Shown here in pieces: positions 40,222-49,241 of a stretch of DNA of 64,000 nt (within the stretch, counting starts at the first letter, position 1; each line of letters begins with the position of its first letter). Made by a program: the position numbers and the translations under genes. This stretch comes from Caldimonas brevitalea. Lineage in GTDB: Bacteria > Pseudomonadota > Gammaproteobacteria > Burkholderiales > Burkholderiaceae_C. The stretch spans positions 3,906,001 through 3,970,000 of the forward strand of contig NZ_CP011371.1 in assembly GCF_001017435.1 (NCBI RefSeq), given 5' to 3'. The notes below the pieces were generated by a model. The model searched no databases and was not told where the DNA came from. It saw only the letters and a program-made list of their open reading frames with translations.

Positions 40222-41067
40222 TCAATGCTCCAGCAGGTAGGCCGCCATCTGGCGCGCATGTTCCTCCGTCACGCCGAGATCCGGCATGGCGGTGAGCGGA
40301 TCGACCCCGCGGGGGTGGCGTATCCACCGGACCAGGTTGTCTTCTGAGTTCGCCAATCCGCCCGGCAACAAGGAACGCCGCGCGAGCCCGGCCAGGGGCG
40401 GACCCAACTGGGTGTCAGATCCCGTCACGCCCGGGATGACGTGGCACGTGACGCAGGCGTACTGCCTCAACAACAAGCGGGCCTGCGCTGGAGAGCCCGG
40501 GTTCCCGCCGGCGGTTTCAGTGGCGTCGTTGGCAGGAGCCGGGCATTGTGGTCGCGGTGCGGCGGCGGCCACGGTGTTGTCATAGTCTCTTGGCGACATC
40601 TCCGGCAGAGCTTGGAGAAACGCCACCACCGACCACAGGTCCGCCTCGCTCAGCCGCACTTCCCAAGCAGGCATCCCGCTCATCTTGACGCCATGCTTGG
40701 TGATCCAGTACAGCTCCTCGGCCCGCCAGCGCCGCGCCGCGTCGATCAGCGGGCCGGGCAGCGGCTGCAGGCTCATCCCGATCGCACTGGGCGCGACACC
40801 CGGCCCGCCGTGGCACTGGACGCACAACTCGCGATAGCAAAAGGCGCCGCGCGAGATCTTGGCCGCGTCCCCGAGCGGAGGCGCCTTGATGTCACGCGAG
40901 CGCAGCACGACGGAGCGGCGCATGGCCGTCTCCAGCAGGCTGTAGACCGGCTGCGTGTGGCTGCTGGTGGCCGAGATGTCATAGAAGCCGCCCCAGACGA
41001 CCCCTGCGGCCGCGAGGCAGGCGAGCACGAAGGCGACGATCAGGGTGACAAAGATGTTCTGCTTCAT
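40222..41067 (-). CDS. Diheme c-type cytochrome, membrane-anchored
   Basis: A 281-residue protein with an N-terminal membrane segment (5-26) that is likely an uncleaved anchor or signal, and two haem sites, CVQCH (82-86) and CVTCH (205-209). Methionines such as in KMSGMPAWE and LTAMPDLGV could be axial ligands. It is transcribed divergently from the oxidase cluster and convergent to the PoxB-like gene. It may pass electrons to the adjacent caa3-type oxidase. The ATG at 41067 is used; a GTG lies two codons upstream. Confidence 0.87.
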   Translation of the reverse strand: MKQNIFVTLIVAFVLACLAAAGVVWGGFYDISATSSHTQPVYSLLETAMRRSVVLRSRDIKAPPLGDAAKISRGAFCYRELCVQCHGGPGVAPSAIGMSLQPLPGPLIDAARRWRAEELYWITKHGVKMSGMPAWEVRLSEADLWSVVAFLQALPEMSPRDYDNTVAAAAPRPQCPAPANDATETAGGNPGSPAQARLLLRQYACVTCHVIPGVTGSDTQLGPPLAGLARRSLLPGGLANSEDNLVRWIRHPRGVDPLTAMPDLGVTEEHARQMAAYLLEH

Positions 41068-41181
41068 GTGCACGGTGCTTGCTCAGCCGATCGCAACAGG
41101 CAAGCAGCGGACCGGCCCCGCCCCTTGTGCCGGTCTCGCCGCCACCGAGGTGGGAACACACGTTGCACGTCGCGGCTGGAC

Positions 41182-41514
41182 ATGGACAACAAGCAAGGTC
41201 AGCAACAGCTCGATCAGGCGTTCGACACGTTGCAGGCAGAGAGCCCGGAGCGCGTCGCCCGCCTGATCCGTTGGCTGCGCAGCCCCGGATCCCGGTGGGT
41301 GCGGCTTCCGCTCGGCCTGCTGTTCATCCTGTCCAGCTTTGCCTGGTTCCTCCCCGTCGTCGGCATCGAGTTCCTGCCCGTCGGCCTCTTGCTGCTGGCC
41401 CAGGACATTCCTTTCTTGCGCAAGCCGGCCGCCCGCTTCCTGCTGTGGCTGGAGCACAAGTGGTTGTCTTTCAGGCACAGGCGACGCGAACGCAAGCGGC
41501 ACCGGAATTCGTAA
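41182..41514 (+). CDS. Small membrane protein upstream of the oxidase operon
   Basis: A 110-residue protein with a helical N-terminus, two hydrophobic segments (about 42-60 and 64-76) and a strongly basic tail ending KHRRRERKRHRNS-like. It resembles exopolysaccharide-synthesis ExoD/PGPGW-type small membrane proteins only loosely; no family is assigned. It precedes the cytochrome oxidase genes on the same strand with an 81-base gap. Confidence 0.6.
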   Translation: MDNKQGQQQLDQAFDTLQAESPERVARLIRWLRSPGSRWVRLPLGLLFILSSFAWFLPVVGIEFLPVGLLLLAQDIPFLRKPAARFLLWLEHKWLSFRHRRRERKRHRNS

Positions 41515-41595
41515 CGCGCGTCCTCGCTCCCGTTCAGCCGCCTCGCTTTTCCGGGCCGCTGGGCAGGCGGGTACGACTTTTGATACGCGTCGGCC

Positions 41596-42024
41596 ATGCG
41601 CTTTCATTCCTTGCCCTCACTGCGCGCCGCCTCCGGCTACGGCTTGCGCCGCCGCCTCTGGGCTGCGAGCGTGCTCGCGGTGATGGCCGCTTGCGCCGAC
41701 GGGGAAGCGGAGGCCCCGGGGCAGCGCTACACCCGGGTCGAGGGCGGTGATGCTCAGCGGGGGCAGCGCCTGCTCGCCCAATACCAGTGTGGCAGCTGCC
41801 ACGCCATCCCCAGAGTGCCGGGTGCGGTCGGCACGATGGGCCCGTCGCTGGAAGCGTTCGGCCGCCGCAGCTACATCGCGGGCCACGTTCCCAATGTGCC
41901 CGGCCCCTTGCAGCAATGGTTGCAAAACCCGCAGGCGCTGGTCCCGGGGACGCCGATGCCAGCCCTCGGTGTGTCCGCGGACGACGCACGCGACATGGCA
42001 GCCTACCTGATGTCGCAGCCATGA
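41596..42024 (+). CDS. Monohaem cytochrome c, probable lipoprotein
   Basis: A 142-residue exported cytochrome c. The signal region ends in VMAAC (Cys33), a lipobox-like sequence. The haem motif is CGSCH (65-69), followed by FGRRSYIAGHVPN, and a candidate axial Met lies in GTPMPALGVS. This type of protein, with the RSYIAG stretch, is common in caa3-type oxidase operons and may be a cytochrome c electron donor. Its stop codon overlaps the ATG of the subunit II gene (ATGA). Confidence 0.9.
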   Translation: MRFHSLPSLRAASGYGLRRRLWAASVLAVMAACADGEAEAPGQRYTRVEGGDAQRGQRLLAQYQCGSCHAIPRVPGAVGTMGPSLEAFGRRSYIAGHVPNVPGPLQQWLQNPQALVPGTPMPALGVSADDARDMAAYLMSQP

Positions 42025-42959
42025 CGCCGGGCGCCGCGGCTCGCGCCTCCGTGTTCCGCCCGGCGAGCGAGCAGGCGGCTGTGCTGGCCGAGGTGAGCTG
42101 GGTGCTCATCGTCCTGGTCGGCGTGGTCTTCATCCTGACCATGGCCGTGCTGGCCTATGGCTTGCGCTCGCGCAAACCTGCTGTGGCGACGGGCTGGTGG
42201 GTGTTGGGGGGCGGCATCGCGGTGCCCGTCGCCGTCCTGTCGGTGCTGCTGGTCTACAGCACCTGGCGGACCGAGCGGCTGGACCGGCCGGCCAGCGTCA
42301 GCCCGCTGGTGGTCTCCGTGATCGGCCGCATGTGGTGGTGGGAGGTGCGCTACCGCGACCCGCAGACGGGCCAGGAGCTGACGTTGGCCAACGAACTGCA
42401 CCTGCCGGTCGGCCAGCCGGTGCAACTCGGCCTGAGCGCCGTCGATGTCATCCACAGCTTCTGGGTGCCCGAACTGGGGGGCAAGATGGACATGGTGCCG
42501 GGTCGGGTGAATCGCCTGATGATCACCGCGCGCCGGGCCGGCGTCTACCGCGGCCAGTGCGCCGAGTACTGCGGCGAACAACACGCTCGCATGGCGCTGC
42601 TGGTGGTGGTCGAGCCACGTGAGGACTACGAGCGCTGGCTGGCGCGGCAAAGGGCGCCGGCCGCTCCCGCTTCCAGCGAGCGGCTGCAGCGTGGCCTGCA
42701 GGCCTTCCGGGACAGCGGCTGCGCGGCCTGCCACACGGTGCGCGGCGTTTCGGACGGCGGCGGTCGCGGGCCGGACTTGACACACGTGGGCAGCCGCCTG
42801 ACCCTCGGCGCCGGCGTGATCGGCAACGCCCCGGGCGCGATGGCGGCCTGGATCACCGGCGTGCAGGCGCTCAAGCCGGGGGCGCACATGGCCTCTTTCC
42901 AGCATCTGGACGCGCCCGAGCTGGATGCACTCGCCGCCTACCTGGACCACCTGCGATGA
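42021..42959 (+). CDS. Cytochrome c oxidase subunit II fused to cytochrome c
   Basis: A 312-residue caa3-type subunit II. Two membrane helices (about 24-47 and 58-80), a CuA domain with His145 and the motif CAEYCGEQHARM (Cys180, Glu182, Cys184, His188, Met191), then a C-terminal cytochrome c domain with CAACH (234-238) and a Met near 290. The CuA site receives electrons, here probably from its own c domain. It overlaps both neighbours by four bases, so it is tightly coupled with the cytochrome c and subunit I genes. Confidence 0.95.
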   Translation: MTPGAAARASVFRPASEQAAVLAEVSWVLIVLVGVVFILTMAVLAYGLRSRKPAVATGWWVLGGGIAVPVAVLSVLLVYSTWRTERLDRPASVSPLVVSVIGRMWWWEVRYRDPQTGQELTLANELHLPVGQPVQLGLSAVDVIHSFWVPELGGKMDMVPGRVNRLMITARRAGVYRGQCAEYCGEQHARMALLVVVEPREDYERWLARQRAPAAPASSERLQRGLQAFRDSGCAACHTVRGVSDGGGRGPDLTHVGSRLTLGAGVIGNAPGAMAAWITGVQALKPGAHMASFQHLDAPELDALAAYLDHLR

Positions 42960-45496
42960 ACGCCCCGCCTTCGCAGCTTCCGGCCGGCCCCGACCTGCCC
43001 AACCGCCTGCCCCGTCCTCCCGGCGAACTCGATCGGCTGCGGCAGGTGTGGGAGCTGCCGCGCGGCTGGCGCTCCATCACCGCGGTCAACAACACCTACA
43101 TCGGCAAGCTGTACATCGCCACCGCGCTGCTCTTCCTCGTGCTGGCCGGCGTGCTGGCGCTGCTGATGCGCGCCCAGCTCGCCGTTCCGGACAACACCTT
43201 GCTGTCGCCCGGCACCTACAACCAGGTCTTCACGATGCACGGCACCGTGATGATGTTTTTGTTCGCGGTGCCGGTGGTCGAGGCGGTCGCGGTCTACCTG
43301 CTGCCCAACATGCTGGGCGCGCGCGACCTGCCGTTTCCTCGCCTGTCCGCCTACGCCTACTGGGCCTATGCCTTCGGCGGCCTCGCCTTCTTCTGCACGC
43401 TGTTCGTCGGCCTGGCACCGGACGGTGGGTGGTTCATGTATCCGCCGCTCACCAGCCGGGTCTACTCGCCCGGGCTGAACGCCGACTTCTGGCTGCTCGG
43501 CATCGGCTTCATCGAGATCTCGGCCATTGCGGGCGCGATCGAGCTGATCATCGGCATCCTGATGACCCGGGCGCCCGGCATGAGCCTCGGCCGCATGCCG
43601 GTGTATGCCTGGGCGATGCTGGTCGTGGGCCTGATGATCGTGTTCGCCTTCCCCGCGGTGATCGCCGGCACCGCCCTGCTCGAAATGGAGCGCGCGTTCG
43701 ATTGGCCGTTTTTCGTCGCCGAGCGCGGCGGGGACCCGCTGCTGTGGCAGCACCTGTTCTGGTTTTTCGGGCACCCCGAGGTCTACATCATCTTCCTGCC
43801 CGCCGCCGGTATGGTGTCGGCGATGCTGCCGGCGCTGGTGCGGGCGCCTTTGGTCGGCCACCGCGCCGTCGTCGCCGCCCTGCTCGCGACCGGCTTCTTC
43901 AGCTTCGCGCTGTGGTCTCACCACATGTTCACCGCCGGGCTGGGCACGCTGTCGATGAGTTTCGTCTCGGCAGCCAGCCTGGCCGTGGCGGTACCGACCA
44001 GCATGCAGGTGTTCGCCTGGATCGCCACACTGTGGCGGGGCCGCCCCGTTTTCAACACCCCGACGCTGTTCCTGCTGGGCTTTCTGTTCACCTTCGTGCT
44101 GGGCGGGCTCACCGGGGTGATGGTGGCGATCCTGCCTTTCGACTGGCAGGTGCACGACACCTATTTTGTCGTCGCCCACCTGCACTATGTGCTGATCGGC
44201 GGCGTGCTGTTCCCGGTGTTCGCCGCGCTGTACTACTGGCTGCCGCTGGGCAACGGCCACAGCTTGAGCGAACGCTGGGGACGCTGGATCTTCTGGCTGG
44301 TCTTCGGCGGCTTCCATCTGGCCTTCTTCCCGATGCACATCGCCGGCCTGCTCGGCATGCCGCGGCGTGTCTACACCTACCCGTCAGGCCTCGGCTGGGA
44401 CGGGCTCAACCTGCTGTCCTCCCTCGGCGCCGCAGCACTCGGCCTCGGCGTCGCACTGTTGATGATCGATGTCGTGCGAACCTCCCGGCGCGCGCACAAG
44501 CCGCACGGCGACCCCTGGCGCGCGCCCACCCTGGAATGGCTGCCGTCCGACAACTACAACACGCGCAGCATTCCCCAGGTCCACGAGCGTGATCCCCTCT
44601 GGCACCGCCCCTCGCTGGCCGAGGAAGTCGAGCGAGGGCAGCACTGGCTGCCGGGCACCGCCACCGGGCTGCGCGAAACGCTCGTGACGAGCCCGCTGCG
44701 CGCCGAGCCGCAACACCTCATCGTGCTGCCGATCTTCAGCTGGCTGCCGGTGGTCGGCGCCTTCGGGACGGCGGCCTTTTTTCTGCTGCTGACCGTGAAG
44801 TGGGTGGCCGCGGCCTTCGCCTTCGGGCTGCTGGCTGTGGCCTGCGTGCTGCGCTGGCTGTGGCAGACCGATCGCCTGCCCGCTCCCACCGATGTCACCG
44901 TCGCCGAAGGCGTGCGGCTGCCGGTCGGCGCCAGCGGCGTCAAGTCGCATTCCTGGTGGGCCACGGTCATCCTGCTGATCGTGGACGCCACGGTGTTCGC
45001 CTCCATGGCCTTCGCACACCTCCACGTCTCGATGCTCGCGGACGTCTGCCCGCCGCCGGGAGCCCGGCTGCCCTCGCTGTCCGGCACGCTGCTGCCCGTC
45101 GGCGCCTACCTGCTCAGTGCGGCGCTGCTCGTCCTCGCGGGACGGGGCCGTGGCGAGGCGCCGCTCGGGCGAGCCCGTGCAGCGTCGGTCCTCGCCGCCG
45201 GTATCGCCGGCCTGGCCGGCTTTCTCGCGCAGCTCCAGGCATATAGCGACGCCGGCCTGGCGCCGACCGAGCACGCCTGGGGGGCCACCGTCGCGGCCTT
45301 GCTGAGCTACCAGGGCTTCCACATCGCGCTGCTGCTCGTGATCGCACCGTACCTCTGCGCCCGCATCTGGGCCCGCCTCTCCACACCACGGCAGCGCGCC
45401 AGCTACGACAACTGCTCCCTGCTGTGGCTGGGGGCGTGTGCGCAAGGCACTGTGGTGGCAGTACTTCCGCATCTTGTCGCCGGGGTGATGACATGA
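42956..45496 (+). CDS. Cytochrome c oxidase subunit I fused to subunit III
   Basis: An 846-residue haem-copper oxidase. The first about 540 residues are subunit I with twelve helices: haem a ligands His95 and His410, CuB ligands His273 (in GHPEVY, Tyr277 crosslink), His322 and His323, haem a3 His408. The E of HPEVY indicates an A-type enzyme. From about residue 585 a subunit III-like membrane domain follows, less conserved. Such I-III fusions occur in caa3 oxidases. The start ATGA overlaps the subunit II stop. Confidence 0.94.
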   Translation: MNAPPSQLPAGPDLPNRLPRPPGELDRLRQVWELPRGWRSITAVNNTYIGKLYIATALLFLVLAGVLALLMRAQLAVPDNTLLSPGTYNQVFTMHGTVMMFLFAVPVVEAVAVYLLPNMLGARDLPFPRLSAYAYWAYAFGGLAFFCTLFVGLAPDGGWFMYPPLTSRVYSPGLNADFWLLGIGFIEISAIAGAIELIIGILMTRAPGMSLGRMPVYAWAMLVVGLMIVFAFPAVIAGTALLEMERAFDWPFFVAERGGDPLLWQHLFWFFGHPEVYIIFLPAAGMVSAMLPALVRAPLVGHRAVVAALLATGFFSFALWSHHMFTAGLGTLSMSFVSAASLAVAVPTSMQVFAWIATLWRGRPVFNTPTLFLLGFLFTFVLGGLTGVMVAILPFDWQVHDTYFVVAHLHYVLIGGVLFPVFAALYYWLPLGNGHSLSERWGRWIFWLVFGGFHLAFFPMHIAGLLGMPRRVYTYPSGLGWDGLNLLSSLGAAALGLGVALLMIDVVRTSRRAHKPHGDPWRAPTLEWLPSDNYNTRSIPQVHERDPLWHRPSLAEEVERGQHWLPGTATGLRETLVTSPLRAEPQHLIVLPIFSWLPVVGAFGTAAFFLLLTVKWVAAAFAFGLLAVACVLRWLWQTDRLPAPTDVTVAEGVRLPVGASGVKSHSWWATVILLIVDATVFASMAFAHLHVSMLADVCPPPGARLPSLSGTLLPVGAYLLSAALLVLAGRGRGEAPLGRARAASVLAAGIAGLAGFLAQLQAYSDAGLAPTEHAWGATVAALLSYQGFHIALLLVIAPYLCARIWARLSTPRQRASYDNCSLLWLGACAQGTVVAVLPHLVAGVMT

Positions 45497-45855
45497 AGGC
45501 GGCCGGCCTGCGTTCTCCGTTCTTTGCCCTGCTGGCGTCGGCGTCGCTGCCCCTGTGGGTCTGGGCGCTGTACTTCTTCGGCAGCTATGCCTTCCTGGCG
45601 CTCGCCTGCGACCAGCAGTGGCTGGAGGGTGTCTGGCTGGGCATGCGTACGCTGCGATGGGTACTGCTGCTCGCCGGCGGCCTCACCGTCGCACTCCTGC
45701 TCGTCCTGCTGGCGCGAGCCTGCTCCCGCACGCGGCAGGACACCGGGCGCCTGGCGCCCAAGGTGCGTCTCGCCAGCGCCCTGCTGGCCCTGGTCGCGAC
45801 GGTGTGGACCGCACTGCCGCTGCTGTGGCTTCCGTCATGCCACTTCACTGCCTGA
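45493..45855 (+). CDS. Small membrane protein of the oxidase operon
   Basis: A 120-residue protein with about three hydrophobic helices (about 10-38, 52-75, 92-112) and no haem motif. The ATG overlaps the end of the subunit I/III gene by four bases, so it belongs to the operon and may be an assembly or accessory subunit. Not recognised as a known subunit IV. Confidence 0.7.
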   Translation: MKAAGLRSPFFALLASASLPLWVWALYFFGSYAFLALACDQQWLEGVWLGMRTLRWVLLLAGGLTVALLLVLLARACSRTRQDTGRLAPKVRLASALLALVATVWTALPLLWLPSCHFTA

Positions 45856-45862
45856 GGTCATC

Positions 45863-46882
45863 ATGCATACCGCCACTTCAACGAAAGAGATGACCGCCCG
45901 ACAGATCGTGGTGGTGACCGGCGCTTCGGCCGGTATCGGGCGCGCGACGGCCAAGGCCTTCGCGCAGCGCGGCGCACGCGTCGCGCTGTTGGCGCGCGGC
46001 CTGGATGGGCTCGAAGGCGCCCGCCGTGACGTCGAGGCGGCCGGCGGACAGGCGCTGGTGATCCCGACCGACGTGGCGGATGTGCAGCAGGTGGAGGCCG
46101 CGGCGCAGCGGGTCGAGCACGAGTGGGGGCCGATCGACGTCTGGGTCAACAACGCGATGGCCACGATCTACGCGCCCTGCGACCAGATCACGCCGGAGGA
46201 CTTTCGGCGGGCCACCGAGGTCACCTACCTCGGCGCGGTCTGGGGCACCCTCGCCGCCTTGCGCTACATGAAGCCGCGCAACCGAGGCGTGATCGTGCAG
46301 GTCGGCTCCGCGCTCGCCTACCGCTCGATACCGCTGCAGGCGCCGTACTGCGGCGCCAAGGCGGCCTTGCGCGGGTTCACCGACTCGCTGCGGTCGGAGC
46401 TGATGCACGACCGCAGCGCGGTGGCGCTGACGATGGTGCACCTGTCGGCCTTCAACACACCTCAGTTCGACTGGGGCCGCACGACACTCGACAAGCAGCC
46501 ACAACCGGTGCCGCCGATCTTCCAGCCGGAACTCGCCGCGGAAGCCATCGTCTGGGCCAGCGCGCATCCCCGGCGGGAGTTCGCGGTCGGCTTCCCGGCC
46601 GTCAAGGCCATGCTGGGCCAGAAGCTGGTGCCCGGCTATATCGACCGCATGCTGGCCGGCCAGGGCTATTCGGGCCAACACACCGACCGTCCGCTGCCGC
46701 CGGGACGCCAGGACAACCTTTACACCCCGGTGCCCGGCGACCATGGCGCGCACGGGCGGTTCGACGATCGCGCCAGGCTGAAGAGCTGGCAGTGGTGGTT
46801 CAACACCCATCGCTGGTTGATGTTGCTCGCATTCGTCGCGTTGGGGGTCGCCCTGGCTGCCCTGTTGGCCCGGTGGCTGTAG
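45863..46882 (+). CDS. Short-chain dehydrogenase with C-terminal membrane anchor
   Basis: A 339-residue SDR. Cofactor motif TGASAGIGRA, NN-A site (VNNAMAT), catalytic Ser in VGSALAYRS and Tyr-x3-Lys in YCGAKAALRG. The C-terminal 60 residues are atypical for an SDR: a charged region, then a hydrophobic helix (about 315-336) that is likely a membrane anchor. It follows the oxidase operon by seven bases. The substrate is unknown; an oxidase link is positional only. Confidence 0.85.
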   Translation: MHTATSTKEMTARQIVVVTGASAGIGRATAKAFAQRGARVALLARGLDGLEGARRDVEAAGGQALVIPTDVADVQQVEAAAQRVEHEWGPIDVWVNNAMATIYAPCDQITPEDFRRATEVTYLGAVWGTLAALRYMKPRNRGVIVQVGSALAYRSIPLQAPYCGAKAALRGFTDSLRSELMHDRSAVALTMVHLSAFNTPQFDWGRTTLDKQPQPVPPIFQPELAAEAIVWASAHPRREFAVGFPAVKAMLGQKLVPGYIDRMLAGQGYSGQHTDRPLPPGRQDNLYTPVPGDHGAHGRFDDRARLKSWQWWFNTHRWLMLLAFVALGVALAALLARWL

Positions 46883-47034
46883 CCGCTACGCGCTAGGCAG
46901 TTTGCAGTTCGAAATCGAGCAGGCCGCAGCAACGGAATCCTCGTTGCCGCCGTGAAGCACGTCGCTGACCTTTCACCCAGAGATTGACCGCCAACAGTCA
47001 GCGGCCATCCTGCTGGGACTCAAACTTTCCCGCA

Positions 47035-48237
47035 TTACTCTTTTGGAGAAGAGAGCGCATCCTGCATTGTCAAAGGGCGCGAATATTTTGAAATGAATGC
47101 GTTGTGAACAAGCTGGCCGACATTTCCTTTATTGTCAGCCGAGGTATATCCGTCGTAATTCGTAGGAATCCAGCCCGGCACTTCTTGCACCAACACCCCC
47201 TCCACGTCAAACTCGCCAGCGCTCAGCGCAATGCCGTGATCTCTGAGGTAATTTAGCAAATCGACGGCAGGCCGGTAGCTGGGCAAAGTATCAAGGCCGA
47301 GCTTCGACCCCGCGCCCGCACTCCACTCATTTGCGTAGACGGGCAGCCTTGCACTGATGTTGCCAAACCTCCGGTCCCAGTCACTTTTCCCTCCCGCTCG
47401 TCCATGCAGATACGGATGCACCGCGTACACGACTTTTTCCAGCGGATCAGCCAACGGTAGAACTCCCTCCAGGGTGTTTGCCCAATCGAGGCCGTCGACA
47501 ATTATCACATTCTTGCTTCCCCGCTCACGCAGGCGGTCTAGCAACGTTTGCATCCCCACCGGCGCATCAGGACCTGATTCGTCAGCGGAACCGTCCCGCC
47601 AAATTTTCCAATTTGCCGCAGTCGCTCTGGCCTGCGGCTCGTTGTAAAGCTCAAATATCGCCCCTTTGTCCTGGCCAAACACCTCGTTGAGCATGTCCCA
47701 GTTCCTGACGGTATGCGCAGTGGCGAAGGGCTTTATATTTGGCTCGCCGCTTCTCCACCCGTCTTGCATCGAGATATTCACCACAAATCCATTCCTTCTC
47801 GCAAGAAGGATTGCATCGATGACATCTCGCACGTAAGTCGCGTCATATAAAGGCGACTTGACATCGAGCGACGGTTGACCGATCTGGAACCGCAAAGTGT
47901 CGGCGCCGAACCTCTTTGCCGCATCAAGCTCGGCCTGACCGTAGTGCAATCTTCCGTTGTATGTTTTCGGAATTGTCGTACGCAGGAATTCGGGGGGTGC
48001 AACGAACCCTCGTATCATGACCCCGCGCGGCAGCCAGCTTTTTCCGTTCAACGTGAATCCGTTTCCAGCGACGCCAACCACCAGATCGGACGCGCTGGGT
48101 TCCTTATCGTCGGCACCATTATCACCGGCACTGCCATCATCGCCGCCACCCCCACCGCAAGCCGTCAAGTGCGCAACGCCCGACAAAACAGCTGTTTTTA
48201 GAACCATGCGCCTGTTGAGAAAAAACTTAGCGTTCAT
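47035..48237 (-). CDS. GH5-type glycoside hydrolase, lipoprotein
   Basis: A 400-residue exported TIM-barrel hydrolase. An N-terminal RR-containing signal leads to a lipobox (HLTAC, Cys27) and a Gly/Asp-rich linker. The cellulase-type catalytic Glu residues are visible: IFELYNEPQ (Glu200, acid/base) and VYANEWSA (Glu304, nucleophile), with YAVHPYLHG between. The start at 48237 is preferred since GAGGA lies nine bases upstream, whereas it abuts the ATG at 48246. The DNA is clearly AT-richer than its surroundings, pointing to acquisition by transfer. Substrate unknown (beta-glucan or mannan likely). Confidence 0.83.
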   Translation of the reverse strand: MNAKFFLNRRMVLKTAVLSGVAHLTACGGGGGDDGSAGDNGADDKEPSASDLVVGVAGNGFTLNGKSWLPRGVMIRGFVAPPEFLRTTIPKTYNGRLHYGQAELDAAKRFGADTLRFQIGQPSLDVKSPLYDATYVRDVIDAILLARRNGFVVNISMQDGWRSGEPNIKPFATAHTVRNWDMLNEVFGQDKGAIFELYNEPQARATAANWKIWRDGSADESGPDAPVGMQTLLDRLRERGSKNVIIVDGLDWANTLEGVLPLADPLEKVVYAVHPYLHGRAGGKSDWDRRFGNISARLPVYANEWSAGAGSKLGLDTLPSYRPAVDLLNYLRDHGIALSAGEFDVEGVLVQEVPGWIPTNYDGYTSADNKGNVGQLVHNAFISKYSRPLTMQDALSSPKE

Positions 48238-48913
48238 CGATCTCATTCCTCAGGAGTAAATAATGCGCAAATTGTCGATAAAGCAGGAAATGCTTGTGCC
48301 AGCCGACGCGTGCTGAGCACGCCTTTTCACTGCCTGCTGTTGGCGACCTGAAGCGCGAGTTGAAGGCTTCTGCGAGCGCAGATTAAAAGCGCGTTGGCGC
48401 GGCAATTGGCAGCCGCCCAACCTCGTGGGTAGCCAAAGCGTACCCTGTGATTGCCGTCATGTGAGTAGAGTCTAGTTGAGCTTGGATGATGGAGGGATAG
48501 CCGCTTCGCCCTCTTACGGGTTTAGCATTTCATTTCAATGACGCCCGAGCGCTACGACGTTGTCGCGCACCCGTTGGCCTGAAGCGCCAAGAAATCGATG
48601 GAGCTGGCCCTCATACACATGCAGGTCGATCAAAACGCCCGCGTTCGAGAGCCTCACGGCGAAGGCCATGCCTTTATCCCCAAACGGACCAGGCCTGCTG
48701 CAAGGCCGATCGCTAACATTTAGACATATATCCAGGTCAACCCATTGACGGCCTTGCCGTTATTACCTGGCCAGTGTCATTCATGGTGGCGGCCGCTCAA
48801 CCTGTAGCACAAGCTGCAAGGTCTGACTTCGATGTCCATGTTGCCTGGCTTAGACAAAGGCAGTTCTGATTCGGAATATGGGCGTGCTTCGTCCGACCTA
48901 CTTTTCGGGAGCA
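48238..48913. other. Mostly empty region upstream of the GH5 gene
   Basis: About 675 bases, lower in GC than the window average, without a credible long gene. A 17-codon reading frame on the plus strand (48263-48316, MRKLSIKQEMLVPADAC) has a good AGGAG, which may be fortuitous. Nothing else recognised. Confidence 0.4.
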
Positions 48914-49198
48914 ATGATGAGTCTCAAGACCAAAACCCCGTGGATGACGGGAGCTGTGGTGGCCGTCGCCGCGGTGACGGTGGCCTGTGCGCAGCCGACG
49001 CAACAGCGCGTCAGCCCTAAGCTGCACCCCAATCTGGCCGCCGCTCAAGACCATGTGCAACAAGCCTATGATCGTTTGAACGATGCGCAATTTGCCAACC
49101 ACCATGATCTTGGCGGCCACGCAAAGCGTGCCAAGCAATTGCTGGCGGAAGCGAATGCAGAGATCAAGGCAGCAGCCATCGCCGCCAACAACCGATGA
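48914..49198 (+). CDS. Small lipoprotein, SmbP/DUF-like
   Basis: A 94-residue exported protein: signal region ending VTVAC, then a helical His/Asn/Ala-rich mature part (LHPNLAAAQDHVQQAYDRL, FANHHDLGGHAKRAKQLL) that looks like a two-helix bundle. The histidine pattern is reminiscent of small metal-binding (SmbP-like) proteins, but this is weak. GGGAG precedes the first ATG; a second ATG follows immediately (48917). Confidence 0.65.
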   Translation: MMSLKTKTPWMTGAVVAVAAVTVACAQPTQQRVSPKLHPNLAAAQDHVQQAYDRLNDAQFANHHDLGGHAKRAKQLLAEANAEIKAAAIAANNR

Positions 49199-49241
49199 CA
49201 TATTGATGCGCAAGCACCCCGACATCGTTCGGAGCGCCTAT

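Noticed and set aside
41182..41514. Reading the small membrane protein as a longer 357-residue product starting at 40441
   Set aside because: The extension is antisense to the diheme cytochrome c gene and has no conserved character.
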